Below, piece after piece: positions 31,707 to 39,886 of a stretch of DNA of 48,764 bases; within the stretch, counting starts at the first letter, position 1; each line of letters begins with the position of its first letter. The notes beneath the pieces were generated by a model. That model was not told where the DNA came from. It was given only the letters and a program-made list of their open reading frames with translations, and did no database searches. The translations under genes and the position numbers were made by a program. This DNA comes from Streptomyces brasiliensis (lineage in GTDB: Bacteria > Actinomycetota > Actinomycetes > Streptomycetales > Streptomycetaceae), in assembly GCF_014647875.1 (NCBI RefSeq), contig NZ_BMQA01000049.1, positions 1 through 48,764 of the forward strand, written 5' to 3'.

Positions 31707-32609
31707 TCAGTCCACCTGCCCGGCCGCTTCCCGCAGTGCCTCCACCGCAGCCCGGATCGACGGGCGGCGGTCGGCGTCGGCCCGCCAGACGACGTACACA
31801 TGGCGGCGCACCCGCTGGGTGAGCGGGACCATGACGACGCCGGGCGGCACGGGACGGCGACCCAGGAGCGGGGCGATGCAGACGCCCAGCCCGGCGGACA
31901 CCAGACCCAGTTGGGTGTGCGTCTCGGCGGCGCGGTGGCCGACGATCGGCTCGACGCCGCGGGAGCGCAGCGTGAACATCAGCCACTCGTGGCAGAACTC
32001 GCCCTCGCCCCAGGTGATCCACTCGTCCTCGGCGAACTCCCCGAGGTCCACCTCGTCCCGGTCCGCGAGCCGGTGGCCGGCCGGCATGGCGACGTCGGCG
32101 GGGTCGTCGAACAGCGGCGCCTTGACCAGTCCGTCCGGGACGGGCATCGGCTTGTTGTACCAGTCGAGGACGACGGCGAGGTCGAGGTCGCCGCGCACGA
32201 CGCCCGCGACACCGTTCTCGGGCTCCAGCTCACAGGAGCGCACGCGCAGTGCCGGATGCCGGGTCCGCAGGGCGGCGAGCGCGGTGGGGAACAGGCCACG
32301 GGCGGCCGTGGGGAACGCGGACAGCCGGAGTTCGCCGACGACCTGTCCGCGGTGCGCCTCGAGGTCGGACTGGGCCAGCTCCACCTGGGAGAGGATCCGC
32401 GCCGCGTGCTCGGACAGCAGCCGGCCCGCGTCCGTGAGGCGCACCCCGCGCCCGTTCTTGGCGAGGAGCTGCTGCCCCACCTCGCGCTCCAGTTTGCCCA
32501 TCTGCTGCGAGACCGCGGACGTCGTGACGTGCAGCGCCTCGGCGGCACCGCTGACCGAGCCATGCCGGGCGAGGGCGTCGAGAGTGCGCAGGCGCTCGAG
32601 GTTTAACAT
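31707..32609 (-). CDS. LysR family regulator
   Basis: A 300-residue LysR-type regulator. HTH LRTLDALARHGSVSGAAEAL and TTSAVSQQMGKLEREVGQQL (about 7-47), then a substrate-binding-protein-like effector domain (GELRLSAFPTAARGLFPTAL; GLVSAGLGVCIAPLLG). It faces an EamA exporter gene; LysR regulators commonly activate such divergent transporter genes. GATAC-N6-GTATC (32616-32631) in the gap is a candidate binding site. Confidence 0.92.
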   Translation of the reverse strand: MLNLERLRTLDALARHGSVSGAAEALHVTTSAVSQQMGKLEREVGQQLLAKNGRGVRLTDAGRLLSEHAARILSQVELAQSDLEAHRGQVVGELRLSAFPTAARGLFPTALAALRTRHPALRVRSCELEPENGVAGVVRGDLDLAVVLDWYNKPMPVPDGLVKAPLFDDPADVAMPAGHRLADRDEVDLGEFAEDEWITWGEGEFCHEWLMFTLRSRGVEPIVGHRAAETHTQLGLVSAGLGVCIAPLLGRRPVPPGVVMVPLTQRVRRHVYVVWRADADRRPSIRAAVEALREAAGQVD

Positions 32610-32615
32610 GTAAGC

Positions 32616-32631
32616 GATACTACGAGGTATC
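32616..32631. promoter_or_regulatory. Candidate LysR binding site
   Basis: GATAC-TACGAG-GTATC is a perfect 5-bp inverted repeat next to the LysR start, in the gap shared with the EamA gene. An extended TGCTACGAA 21 nt further on could be the EamA -10 region. Confidence 0.5.
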
Positions 32632-32683
32632 CCGTGAGAAATCTCGATTGTGCTACGAAGTTGGCTGTTGCATCGTTACGACC

Positions 32684-33613
32684 ATGAGCACCGTCACCAC
32701 GACCGGCACCCCGGCCGACGCCGCCGCGCGACCGCGCCCCCGTCCCGACTGGCGTCTCCGCTTCACCGCCCTGTCCCTGATCTGGGGCTTCAGCTTCCTG
32801 CTGATCAAGGTGGGCACCCATGGCTATGCACCCTTCCAGGTCACTCTGGGGCGGCTGGTGTTCGGTACAGCGGTGCTCGCGGCCGCGATGGCGGTGAAGC
32901 GGGAGCGGCTGCCGCGCGGGGCGCGCACATGGGGGCATCTGACGGTCGCCGCGTTTCTGCTGAACGCCTTGCCGTTCTCGCTCTTCGCCTATTCCGAGCT
33001 GACGATCCCGTCGACGCTGGCCGGGATCTGCAACGCGACGTCGCCGCTGTGGGGCATGGCGCTGTCGTTGGTGGCGCTGTCGGAGGACCGTCCCACACGG
33101 GTGCGCTTCGCCGGCCTCGGCCTGGGGTTCCTGGGGGTGCTGACTGTTCTCGGTGCGTGGCAGGGGTTCCACGGGCTGGACGCGACGGGGACGGTGATGG
33201 CGTTGCTCGCCTCGCTGAGTTATCCGGTCGGGTGGATCTATGTGCGGCGCACGCTTGCGGGTGCCGGGGGTTCGCATCTCGCGATGACAGGCGCGCAGTT
33301 GCTGGTCGCCACGGTCCAACTGGCCGTGGTGACACCGCTGTTCACGTCCTTTCCCGCACACTTCTCGCTGGTTCCACTGCTTGCGATCGCCGCGCTGGGG
33401 GCGCTCGGTACGGGGCTGGCCGTTCTCATTCAGTACGGGCTCGTCGCGGAAGTCGGGCCCACGACCGCGCAGATGGTCACCTACTTCATTCCGGTCATCG
33501 CCACGGCGGCGGGCGTTGCGATTCTGGGTGAATCGCTTCGGTGGACAACTCCGGTGGGGGCGGTGGTCGTTCTTGCCGGGGCGGCACTCACTCAGGTGCG
33601 ACGGGGCGCCTGA
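32684..33613 (+). CDS. EamA/DMT family transporter
   Basis: A 309-residue membrane transporter with ten predicted helices in two EamA repeats (LIWGFSFLLIKVGTHGYAPF near 30; the second near 170-300 with LGESLRWTTPVGAVVVLAGA). These proteins usually export amino acids or small metabolites. ATG 32684 is chosen; an earlier start would place a hydrophilic, Cys-rich head in front. Expression is probably controlled by the divergent LysR protein. Confidence 0.93.
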   Translation: MSTVTTTGTPADAAARPRPRPDWRLRFTALSLIWGFSFLLIKVGTHGYAPFQVTLGRLVFGTAVLAAAMAVKRERLPRGARTWGHLTVAAFLLNALPFSLFAYSELTIPSTLAGICNATSPLWGMALSLVALSEDRPTRVRFAGLGLGFLGVLTVLGAWQGFHGLDATGTVMALLASLSYPVGWIYVRRTLAGAGGSHLAMTGAQLLVATVQLAVVTPLFTSFPAHFSLVPLLAIAALGALGTGLAVLIQYGLVAEVGPTTAQMVTYFIPVIATAAGVAILGESLRWTTPVGAVVVLAGAALTQVRRGA

Positions 33614-33707
33614 CGAGGTGAGGCCGCGTGCAGTGTGCGCGGGTGCGGATGCGTCGTGGCCGCTAGCGCCCACGCGGCGGAGCCGCATATCGAACACAAC
33701 CCCGCGC

Positions 33708-34007
33708 CCCTGAGAGTCATCACGTGATTGCGAAAGTGCCCGATAGTCGGACGACGGTTGCCGCAGGATCTCTCCGGGGCTGCAAGAGGCTCCGTCGAGT
33801 CAACCGCGGTGCCACGGCACACCTTCGGGCTGCCGGCCGCGGCAGCTGCTCCACCTGCGGTGACAGCAGCCTCTGCTCGGCACATCCGACAGGGAAGCAG
33901 CACAGCCCCGGATGAGACCCGACCCGCGACCACGCGGCACAAGGCCCGCGCCGGAGCGTTCTGCCCAACCATCGGACGTCACGTGAATTACGTGATGACT
34001 CTCAGGG
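33708..34007. mobile_element. MITE-like element with 22-bp terminal inverted repeats
   Basis: The 22-mer at 33708-33729 (CCCTGAGAGTCATCACG then TGATT) matches the reverse complement of 33986-34007 in 21 of 22 positions. Similarity continues inward imperfectly (CCCGATAGTCGGAC against TCCGATGGTTGGGC). The 300-bp unit contains no credible gene. I see no target duplication in the flanks. This is the form of a non-autonomous transposable element or the ends of a decayed insertion sequence; I cannot name the parental family. The 94 bases from the EamA stop to it (33614-33707) hold nothing else. Confidence 0.6.
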
Positions 34008-34022
34008 AAGTTGCTCACGCCC

Positions 34023-34077
34023 AGTGCTGTGACCGGAAAGGTTCACCGGCTCGGCAAACCTTCCCGGCCACAGCACT
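34023..34077 (-). terminator. 21-bp hairpin overlapping the MocR stop codon
   Basis: AGTGCTGTGACCGGAAAGGTT (first 20 bases AGTGCTGTGACCGGAAAGGT) pairs with the arm at 34057-34077, using two G-U pairs. It spans the MocR stop codon and lies 15 bp from the MITE-like element. It should end MocR transcription. Confidence 0.65.
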
Positions 34078-35407
34078 AGACATAAGTTCGCGCCGGTGTC
34101 GGGCCCACCGCCGTCGCCACCACTTCCGCCAACGGGGCCGTCTCCTCCGGTGTCAATGTCGAGATCGTGATGCGGATCGCCGGTGGGGCGTTCAGGCGGA
34201 AGCCGGCGCCGGGGGAGACCGCCCAGCCCGCGTGGAGGAGGCGGGCGACCGCCGCCGTCTCGTCGGGCACCGGGACCCAGACGTTCATGCCGCTGCGGCC
34301 GTGGGCCGGGACGCCGCGTTCGGCGAGGGCGTCGATGAGGAGGTCCCGACGGGCGCGGTAGGCCGCCGCCACCGCGGGGCCGTCCACCGCGCCGTCCGAC
34401 CAGAGGTGGACCACCGTGCGTTGCAGCAGGCGGCTCACCCAGCCCGGGCCCAGTCGCTGCCGTCCCCGTACCCGGTCGACCGTGACGGGGTCGCCGGTGA
34501 GGACGGCCAGGCGCAGGTCGGGGCCGTACGCCTTGGCCACCGAGCGGACGAACGCCCAGTGCTGGGTGACGCCCGCCAGGGGGTGCAGCGGGAGGTCGAC
34601 GATGCCGTGGCCGTGGTCGTCCTCGAGGAGGAGGGTCTGCGGGTGGTCACGGAGGACGGAGCGCAGCGCACGCGCGCGGGGGGCGCTCACGGCGGCGCCG
34701 GTGGGGTTGTGCGCGCGGTCGGTGACGATGAGGGCGCGGGCGCCGGACTCCAGGGCGCGGCGCAGGTCGTCGGCGCGCGGTCCCTCGTCGTCGACGCCCA
34801 CGGGGACGGTGCGCAGGCCGAGCGCCGGGACCAGGTCGAGGGTGCGGCCCCAGCCGGGGTCCTCGACGGCGACGGCGTCGCCCGGTCTGAGGTGGGCCGC
34901 GAGGACACGCTCGATCGCGTCCAGGGAGCCGGAGACCACGGTGAGCGGTCCGGCGGGCACGCCGCCGGCGTCGAGTTCGGCCCGCGCGATCCTCGCCAGC
35001 TCCGGTTCCACCGCCTCGGCGCCGTACAGCACCGGTGCGCGGTCGCCCTCCTCGGCCACGGCCGCCAGGGCGGGCGCGAGCGGGGGGAGCAAGGCGGGGT
35101 CGGGGTTGCCGTCGGACAGGTCACGCACCCCGGCAGGCACGTCGACGCGCAGGTGCTCGCGTCCGGTCGTGGCCGGTTTGGGGCGGACACGGCTGCCCCG
35201 GCGACCGGCGGTCTCGATGACCCCGCGCTCGCGCAGGGTGCGGTAGGCGGCCGCGACGGTGTTGGGATTCACCCCCAGTCTCGTGGCCAACTCCCGCATG
35301 GGTGGCAGCAGTTGGCCGGGATCCAGCTCGCCGGTGCTCACCGCGTGTTCGACGCTCGCCGCAATCTCGGCTGCGCCCCGACCTTGGATCGGATACTCTC
35401 CTAGCAC
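34076..35407 (-). CDS. MocR-type regulator (GntR + aminotransferase domain)
   Basis: A 443-residue fusion regulator. N-terminal GntR winged helix (PPMRELATRLGVNPNTVAAA, about 35-54; ERGVIETAGRRGSRV), then a class I aminotransferase fold: HNPTGAAVSAPRARAL, LLEDDHGHGIVD and SVAKAYGPDLRLAVL with the PLP Lys. Such proteins sense PLP or related compounds and many control B6 or amine genes. GTG 35407 is leaderless-like: TAATCT ends about 5 nt before it. It faces a PPOX gene across a 35-bp gap containing TGCACTAGTGCA. Confidence 0.93.
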   Translation of the reverse strand: MLGEYPIQGRGAAEIAASVEHAVSTGELDPGQLLPPMRELATRLGVNPNTVAAAYRTLRERGVIETAGRRGSRVRPKPATTGREHLRVDVPAGVRDLSDGNPDPALLPPLAPALAAVAEEGDRAPVLYGAEAVEPELARIARAELDAGGVPAGPLTVVSGSLDAIERVLAAHLRPGDAVAVEDPGWGRTLDLVPALGLRTVPVGVDDEGPRADDLRRALESGARALIVTDRAHNPTGAAVSAPRARALRSVLRDHPQTLLLEDDHGHGIVDLPLHPLAGVTQHWAFVRSVAKAYGPDLRLAVLTGDPVTVDRVRGRQRLGPGWVSRLLQRTVVHLWSDGAVDGPAVAAAYRARRDLLIDALAERGVPAHGRSGMNVWVPVPDETAAVARLLHAGWAVSPGAGFRLNAPPAIRITISTLTPEETAPLAEVVATAVGPTPARTYV

Positions 35408-35412
35408 AAACC

Positions 35413-35430
35413 AGATTATGCACTAGTGCA
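35413..35430. promoter_or_regulatory. MocR operator and -10 box
   Basis: TGCACTAGTGCA (35419-35430), a perfect 12-bp palindrome, adjoins TAATCT (minus strand, 35418-35413), the likely -10 of MocR. The very short gap means one bound dimer would affect both divergent genes. Confidence 0.7.
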
Positions 35431-35442
35431 ATGGAGAGCGCC

Positions 35443-36126
35443 ATGCCGGGTAGCCCGCAGACGCCGTCGCCGTCCGCCGCCTACGTCCCGACCGACCGCA
35501 CCGTGCCCACGCGTGCCGCCGAAAAGGCGTCGTACGACAGGGACTTGGTGCACGCGATACTCGACGAGGGCTACGTCTGTCATCTCGGCTTCGTCCGCGA
35601 CGGCGCGCCGGTGGTGCTGCCGACCCTGTACGGCCGGGTCGGCGAGCGGCTGTACGTCCACGGCTCGACAGGCTCACGCCCACTGCGGATGACCGGCGCG
35701 GCCGACCCGGGACTCCCGGTCTGTCTGACGGTGACGCATGTGGACGGTCTGGTGCTGGCCCGCTCGGCGTTCCACCACTCGATCAACTACCGCTCGGTGG
35801 TGGTGCACGGCACCGCGCACGAGGTCACCGACCCGGAGGAGCGGCGGGTGGCCCTGGACGCGCTGGTCGACCACGTCGTACCGGGCCGTTCCGCCGACTC
35901 GCGCCCCGCGAACAAGAAGGAGCTGGCCGCCACCGCGGTGATCCGCCTCGACCTGGACGAGGTCTCGGCCAAGGTCCGCACGGGCGGCGCGAACGACGAG
36001 CCCGAGGACCTGGGCCTCCCCCACTGGGCCGGCGTCGTCCCGCTGCGCAAGGGCTACGACGCGCCGGTCGCCAACGCCGACCTGGCGCCCGGCATCGCGC
36101 TCCCCGGCTACCTCGGAACCCTGTGA
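35443..36126 (+). CDS. Pyridoxamine 5'-phosphate oxidase-family protein
   Basis: A 227-residue FMN-binding split-barrel protein (nitroreductase/PNPOx-like): VHAILDEGYVCHLGFVRDGA, LPTLYGRVGERLYVHGSTGS, ARSAFHHSINYRSVVVHGTA. Neighbouring MocR suggests a link to vitamin B6, but it could be a general flavin protein. GGAGA lies 6 nt before ATG 35443; an ATG four codons upstream overlaps the operator. The stop overlaps the next start (TGATG), so the two genes are co-translated. Confidence 0.88.
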   Translation: MPGSPQTPSPSAAYVPTDRTVPTRAAEKASYDRDLVHAILDEGYVCHLGFVRDGAPVVLPTLYGRVGERLYVHGSTGSRPLRMTGAADPGLPVCLTVTHVDGLVLARSAFHHSINYRSVVVHGTAHEVTDPEERRVALDALVDHVVPGRSADSRPANKKELAATAVIRLDLDEVSAKVRTGGANDEPEDLGLPHWAGVVPLRKGYDAPVANADLAPGIALPGYLGTL

Positions 36127-36758
36127 TGCTGATCCACCCCTGGGACGCGGCACGCGACGACGCCGAGTGGCACGGCTGGCTGGCCGCCCACGACTTCGGC
36201 CAGCTCGCCGTCAACGGCCCGTCCGGCGAGCCGCCGTTCGTCCAGCCGCTGCACTTCGCCTACGATCGCGAGCGCGGTGAGGCCGTCACCCACCTCGCCC
36301 GCACGAACCCGCTGTGGCCGTCCCTCGAGGCGAACCCGGTCGTGCTGCTGAGCGTGGTCGACGACTACGTGTACGTTCCCGGCCCCTGGCAGGCCCCGCC
36401 GGACGTGCCGTCCGAGCACGGCGTCCCCACGAGCTTCTACACGGCCGTCCAACTGCGCTGCACGGCCCATGTCGTGGACGATCCGGCGGCCAAGGCCGAG
36501 CTGGTGAACCGCCAGCTCGGCCACTTCCAGCCCGACGGCGGCTCGGCCCTGGCGGTGCCCGGCGAGGCGCCGTACGGCCGCATGCTGTCCGGCATCCGCG
36601 GCCTGCGCCTCGAAGTGACCGGCGTCCGGGCCAAGTTCAAGTACGCGAGCCAGAAGCCCGAGGAGGTCAAGGACCGTATCGCCGCGGGCCTGGCGGCTCG
36701 AGGCGGTCCGGGGGACGGGGCGGCACGGGACCATCTGGTGCGGCGACGCCGAGCGTGA
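36126..36758 (+). CDS. PaiB-like FMN-binding protein
   Basis: A 210-residue protein of the FMN-binding negative regulator (PaiB) family, also a split barrel: FGQLAVNGPSGEPPFVQPLH, HLARTNPLWPSLEANPVVLL, DDYVYVPGPWQAPPDVPSEH, PTSFYTAVQLRCTAHVVDD, then KYASQKPEEVKDRIAAGLAA. Despite the family name most members look like flavin- or heme-binding enzymes. Fully coupled to the PPOX gene upstream. A strong hairpin follows 33 nt after the stop. Confidence 0.9.
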   Translation: MLIHPWDAARDDAEWHGWLAAHDFGQLAVNGPSGEPPFVQPLHFAYDRERGEAVTHLARTNPLWPSLEANPVVLLSVVDDYVYVPGPWQAPPDVPSEHGVPTSFYTAVQLRCTAHVVDDPAAKAELVNRQLGHFQPDGGSALAVPGEAPYGRMLSGIRGLRLEVTGVRAKFKYASQKPEEVKDRIAAGLAARGGPGDGAARDHLVRRRRA

Positions 36759-36791
36759 GGGGAGCCGGCCCGCACGGTGGGCGGACACGCC

Positions 36792-36829
36792 GCGCAGCCC
36801 GCGCGAGCCGCCTGCCGCGCGGGCTGCGC
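36792..36829 (+). terminator. 14-bp hairpin after the PPOX-PaiB operon
   Basis: GCGCAGCCCGCGCG and CGCGCGGGCTGCGC form a perfect 14-bp stem with a 10-nt loop between convergent units. Confidence 0.8.
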
Positions 36830-36954
36830 TCAGACTGTCACGGCGGTCCGGCGCCTTGTCGTACGGCGCCCACACGCAGGCCCGGGTGCCCCGGCACCGC
36901 CGCCGAGCGGGACGAGCCGGCGTGATGCCCGCCCGAACGACGCCCCTCCCCGGG

Positions 36955-37902
36955 TCAGGCGGGTAGCGGCGCGACCTCGCGTGCCGCGCGGGCCTCGGCC
37001 ACCGCGAGGCCGCCGACCGAGCACAGCATCAGCAGGGTGCCCGCGATCGTGGGGGCCGTCAGGTGTTCGCCGAGCAGGGCGACAGCGAGGACAGCCGCGC
37101 TCACCGGTTCCAGGAGCATGATCACGGAGACGGTCGCGGACCGCACGACGGCTGCGCCCGCGAAGTAGAGGGCGTACGCGAGTGCCGTGGGCACGGCGGC
37201 GATGTAGGCGAGGAGCCACAGCACCCTGACGGGGTCGGCGGTGTGCGGCACCAGGCCGTCGGACAGGGCGAACGGCAACAGGCACACGCTCGTGACAGCG
37301 AACGCCCAGACCGTCGTACCGGAGTTGTCGGTGCCGCCGTCGCGTCCCCACCAGCGGGTGAGCAGCGTCATGGCGCAGTAGCCCGCCGCCGACGCCAGCG
37401 CGAGAAGCACGCCCGCCGGGCGCACGCTCGCGCCCGAGCCGCCGAGCGTGAGGACGGCAAGACCGGCGAGCGCTCCGGCGACGGCGGCGGCCCCGCCACG
37501 CCCGAGTCGCTCGCCCAGCGCGAGGCGGGCGCCGAGCGCGATGAGGACGGGGCCGGCGCCGAGCGTGACGACGGTCGCCACGGCGAGTCCCGTGGCCTCC
37601 ACGGCCGCGAAGTAGGCGGTCTGGAAGACGGCCAGCCCGAGGCCGGTGGTGACGGCCTTCACGGCCCTGCGGCCGAGCGTCTCCGGCACCGCCGGCCGGC
37701 GCGCGCCCCGGCGCAGCAGGCGTCCGGCGAGCAGCAGGACGAGGCCGACGGCGCAGCGCCAGAAGGACAGGGTGACGGCGCCCATGTCGCTGGCCCGGTA
37801 GACCAGGGAGGCGGCGGCGCCCGCGGTGCCCCAGGCGGCACCGGCGACGATCAGGTAGAGGAGGCCACGCCCGACGGGCAGACCGAAAGCGACGTTCGAC
37901 AC
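36955..37902 (-). CDS. EamA/DMT family transporter behind a leader peptide
   Basis: A 315-residue transporter with ten predicted helices (LIVAGAAWGTAGAAASLVYR near 17-36; second repeat with LLGEHLTAPTIAGTLLML near 285). GTG 37902 follows GGAGA. The leader of about 170 nt carries a leaderless 13-codon peptide with three Pro codons and can pair CCGCAGA with TCTGCGG over the ribosome binding site. This indicates control by translation of the leader. Substrate unknown; many relatives export amino acids. It lies downstream of a second EamA gene on the same strand but has its own promoter. Confidence 0.92.
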   Translation of the reverse strand: MSNVAFGLPVGRGLLYLIVAGAAWGTAGAAASLVYRASDMGAVTLSFWRCAVGLVLLLAGRLLRRGARRPAVPETLGRRAVKAVTTGLGLAVFQTAYFAAVEATGLAVATVVTLGAGPVLIALGARLALGERLGRGGAAAVAGALAGLAVLTLGGSGASVRPAGVLLALASAAGYCAMTLLTRWWGRDGGTDNSGTTVWAFAVTSVCLLPFALSDGLVPHTADPVRVLWLLAYIAAVPTALAYALYFAGAAVVRSATVSVIMLLEPVSAAVLAVALLGEHLTAPTIAGTLLMLCSVGGLAVAEARAAREVAPLPA

Positions 37903-37911
37903 GAGTTATCT

Positions 37912-37976
37912 CCGCAGAGGTGCAGAAGTTCGGAAGGCGACCCCGGTCCAGCGGGGCGCGCGGACTTCATCTGCGG
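37912..37976 (-). promoter_or_regulatory. Leader pairing that could hide the EamA ribosome binding site
   Basis: In the minus-strand transcript CCGCAGA (37976-37970) is complementary to TCTGCGG (37918-37912), the latter running into GGAGA, the Shine-Dalgarno of the 37902 start. Pairing would mask translation initiation; a CCCC/GGGG stem lies in between. Confidence 0.45.
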
Positions 37977-38028
37977 GCAGCACCGTCCCGCCCGGCGATC
38001 AGCCAGGCGTGTTTCCCGGAGGCCCGCC

Positions 38029-38070
38029 TCAGGCGGCCGGAGGCGGAAGGACAAGTGCGTTCGTCGGCAT
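38029..38070 (-). CDS. Leader peptide MPTNALVLPPPAA
   Basis: Fourteen codons (13 residues plus stop) lie 127 nt before the EamA transporter start. TAAGGT ends 7 nt before this ATG, so the mRNA would begin at the start codon, a favourable leaderless arrangement. Three consecutive Pro codons are followed by two Ala, and the stop lies within the stem CCGCC-TGA-GGCGG. Proline runs are known to slow ribosomes and need EF-P. I infer a regulatory peptide; I do not know a described relative. Confidence 0.6.
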   Translation of the reverse strand: MPTNALVLPPPAA

Positions 38071-38077
38071 GTTCGAC

Positions 38078-38107
38078 ACCTTAGACGACGGTTTCCCGGA
38101 CGGCCAA
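38078..38107 (-). promoter_or_regulatory. Promoter of the leader peptide, overlapping a stop codon
   Basis: TTGGCC (38107-38102), an 18-nt spacer and TAAGGT (38083-38078). The TAA of the -10 box is also the stop codon of the preceding EamA gene. Confidence 0.55.
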
Positions 38108-39073
38108 CTCGCTTTCGGCAGGGCCGCTCGACACCGGCTCGGCGGCGCCCTTGGCGGGCGTCGAGGACTGCGCGATGAACGCGCCGACCAGGACGACGAG
38201 ACCGCCCACGACCTGTGGCGCCGACAGGTGCTCGCCGAGCAGCACCCACGCGAGCACGGTCGCGATCACCGCCTCCAGACAGGCCACCACGCCCGCGACC
38301 TGCGGGGAGAGCCGCCGTACCGACAGGACGCCCGTGACGTACGCGACGACTGTGGCGACCAGCACGATCCAGGCGAGCAGGGCGACGGCCGGGACCGCGT
38401 CGCCGTTCATCCGGGCGGTGCCGGAGAGTACGGACCAGTCCATGGTCCAGGGGCGGGCCACGGCGGTCAGGACGAGGGCGCCGACGATCAGGCCGTACGC
38501 GATGACGCCGAGCGGGTCCGGGGCCTCGGCACCCGCCTCGCTGCCCTGGTCGGACAGGACGAAGTAGCCCACCTGACAGCAGGCCGCGCACAGCGCCAGC
38601 AGCAGCCCGAGGGCGTCGAAACCGAGCCCCGACCACACCTCGACGACGCAGACGAGCCCGCCGACGGCGAGGACGACGCCGAGCGCCGCGGCCCGTGTCA
38701 CCGGCCGGCGCTGCACGAAGCGCACCCAGCCGAGGACGAGGGCGGGGGCCAGGTACTCGACGAGCAGGGCGACGCCGACCGGGATGCGCGAGATCGCGGC
38801 GAAGTAGCACGCCTGGACGCCCGCCACGGCGAGCAGTCCGAACCCGGCGAGCAGCGCGGGCCGTTGGCGTGGCAGGGCGCGGTTGCGCACGGCGAGGGGC
38901 AGCATCACGACGGCGGCACCGGCCACCCGCAGCCATACCACGTGCAGCGGGTCGAGGCCCGCCTCGATCAGCGGCTTGGCCGCGACACCTGATCCCCCGA
39001 AGGCGAGCGCGGACGCGAGCGCGAGGCCGAGCCCTACGCCCTTTCCGCGGCTGCCGTGACTGCTCTCCGACAT
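38081..39073 (-). CDS. EamA/DMT family transporter
   Basis: A 330-residue transporter with ten predicted helices: GLALASALAFGGSGVAAKPL near 18, YFAAISRIPVGVALLVEYLA near 95, and the second EamA repeat ending in WVLLGEHLSAPQVVGGLVVL near 285. A hydrophilic tail of 30 residues follows. It is only distantly similar to its neighbour at 36955, so this is not a recent tandem duplication. Start ATG 39073 is chosen from where similarity begins; a GTG at 39085 is possible. No Shine-Dalgarno is clear. Confidence 0.9.
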   Translation of the reverse strand: MSESSHGSRGKGVGLGLALASALAFGGSGVAAKPLIEAGLDPLHVVWLRVAGAAVVMLPLAVRNRALPRQRPALLAGFGLLAVAGVQACYFAAISRIPVGVALLVEYLAPALVLGWVRFVQRRPVTRAAALGVVLAVGGLVCVVEVWSGLGFDALGLLLALCAACCQVGYFVLSDQGSEAGAEAPDPLGVIAYGLIVGALVLTAVARPWTMDWSVLSGTARMNGDAVPAVALLAWIVLVATVVAYVTGVLSVRRLSPQVAGVVACLEAVIATVLAWVLLGEHLSAPQVVGGLVVLVGAFIAQSSTPAKGAAEPVSSGPAESELAVRETVV

Positions 39074-39295
39074 ACGCACCGGCACATGATGACAGGCGAC
39101 GACATGACCGTCACCCCCGATGACACCTGTCTCACCGGCTGGATGGGACGACGCCGCGGCCTCGACGGCACAGCGGGCGGTCCGGGCATCCCGGTCCCGC
39201 GGCTCGGCAGCCGGTGGCCGACAGCCTGCCCCTTCCGCTCCCTCGTCCCCCCAGCAGACCCCGGCAGGCGGCCCCGACGAACCGGTCCCCGCTCC

Positions 39296-39874
39296 TCAGC
39301 AAGCCGCCCCACCGTCACCGGCGTACTCCCCCGAGCGACTGTCGATCCGCGCGACCAGGTCGGTCGCCCCCACCCCGGCGCGCCCGAGCACCTCCACGGC
39401 GCGGGCCTGCGGGTCGGCGACGATCGCCGCGAGGAGGTCGGTGCCCGCGGCGCGGTCGGCTCCGCGCCGCTCGGCGCGGTCACGAGCGCGGCCCATGGCG
39501 GCCGCGGCCAGCGGTGACCAGCCTCCTCCCGCGTCCTTCGTCTCGGTGATCCCGGGTCCGGCGACCACGGCCGGCGTGCCCGAGTCCTCCACCGTGCTCT
39601 GCCAGCGCAGCCCGTAGCCGATGCTGCGTTGTACGAGGTAGCCGAGGAGGCGGGCGAGCTGCGGGGCCTCGCCGATCACTGCGCGCACGTCGAAGTCGGA
39701 CTCCAGGAGCGAGTGGAGCAGATGGGCGGTGTCGACCTGCCGGTCCCCGTCCCGGACGGCCCGCCGGCGGGCACCAGCCACCACCGCTGCCAGCTCGGCA
39801 CTGAGCCCGGCATCGTCGTCCGCGGTACGCAGGTCCTGCTCATCGGCGGACTGATGGGGAATACGGGGTTGCAC
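39296..39874 (-). CDS. Stand-alone Clp N-terminal domain protein
   Basis: A 192-residue protein consisting of a Clp R-type N domain without AAA+ modules. DTAHLLHSLLESDFDVRAVI and AAAAMGRARDRAERRGADRA followed by GTDLLAAIVADPQARAVEVL are its two repeats. Such proteins may act as adaptors or decoys for ClpC, or bind substrates; the role here is unknown. GTG 39874 is preceded by GGTGGAGAT, 12 nt after the stop of a possible degenerate upstream frame. Confidence 0.87.
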   Translation of the reverse strand: MQPRIPHQSADEQDLRTADDDAGLSAELAAVVAGARRRAVRDGDRQVDTAHLLHSLLESDFDVRAVIGEAPQLARLLGYLVQRSIGYGLRWQSTVEDSGTPAVVAGPGITETKDAGGGWSPLAAAAMGRARDRAERRGADRAAGTDLLAAIVADPQARAVEVLGRAGVGATDLVARIDSRSGEYAGDGGAAC

Positions 39875-39886
39875 ATCTCCACCCCA

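Noticed and set aside
33728..35404. Long plus-strand frame opposite the MocR gene
   Set aside because: Antisense shadow of a full-length MocR protein; it also runs through the non-coding inverted-repeat element.
39034..39087. Cys-rich peptide MCRCVCRRAVTAAAERA overlapping the EamA start
   Set aside because: It lies in another frame of the transporter start, has no promoter or Shine-Dalgarno at a usable distance, and the Cys codons arise from the overlapping codons.
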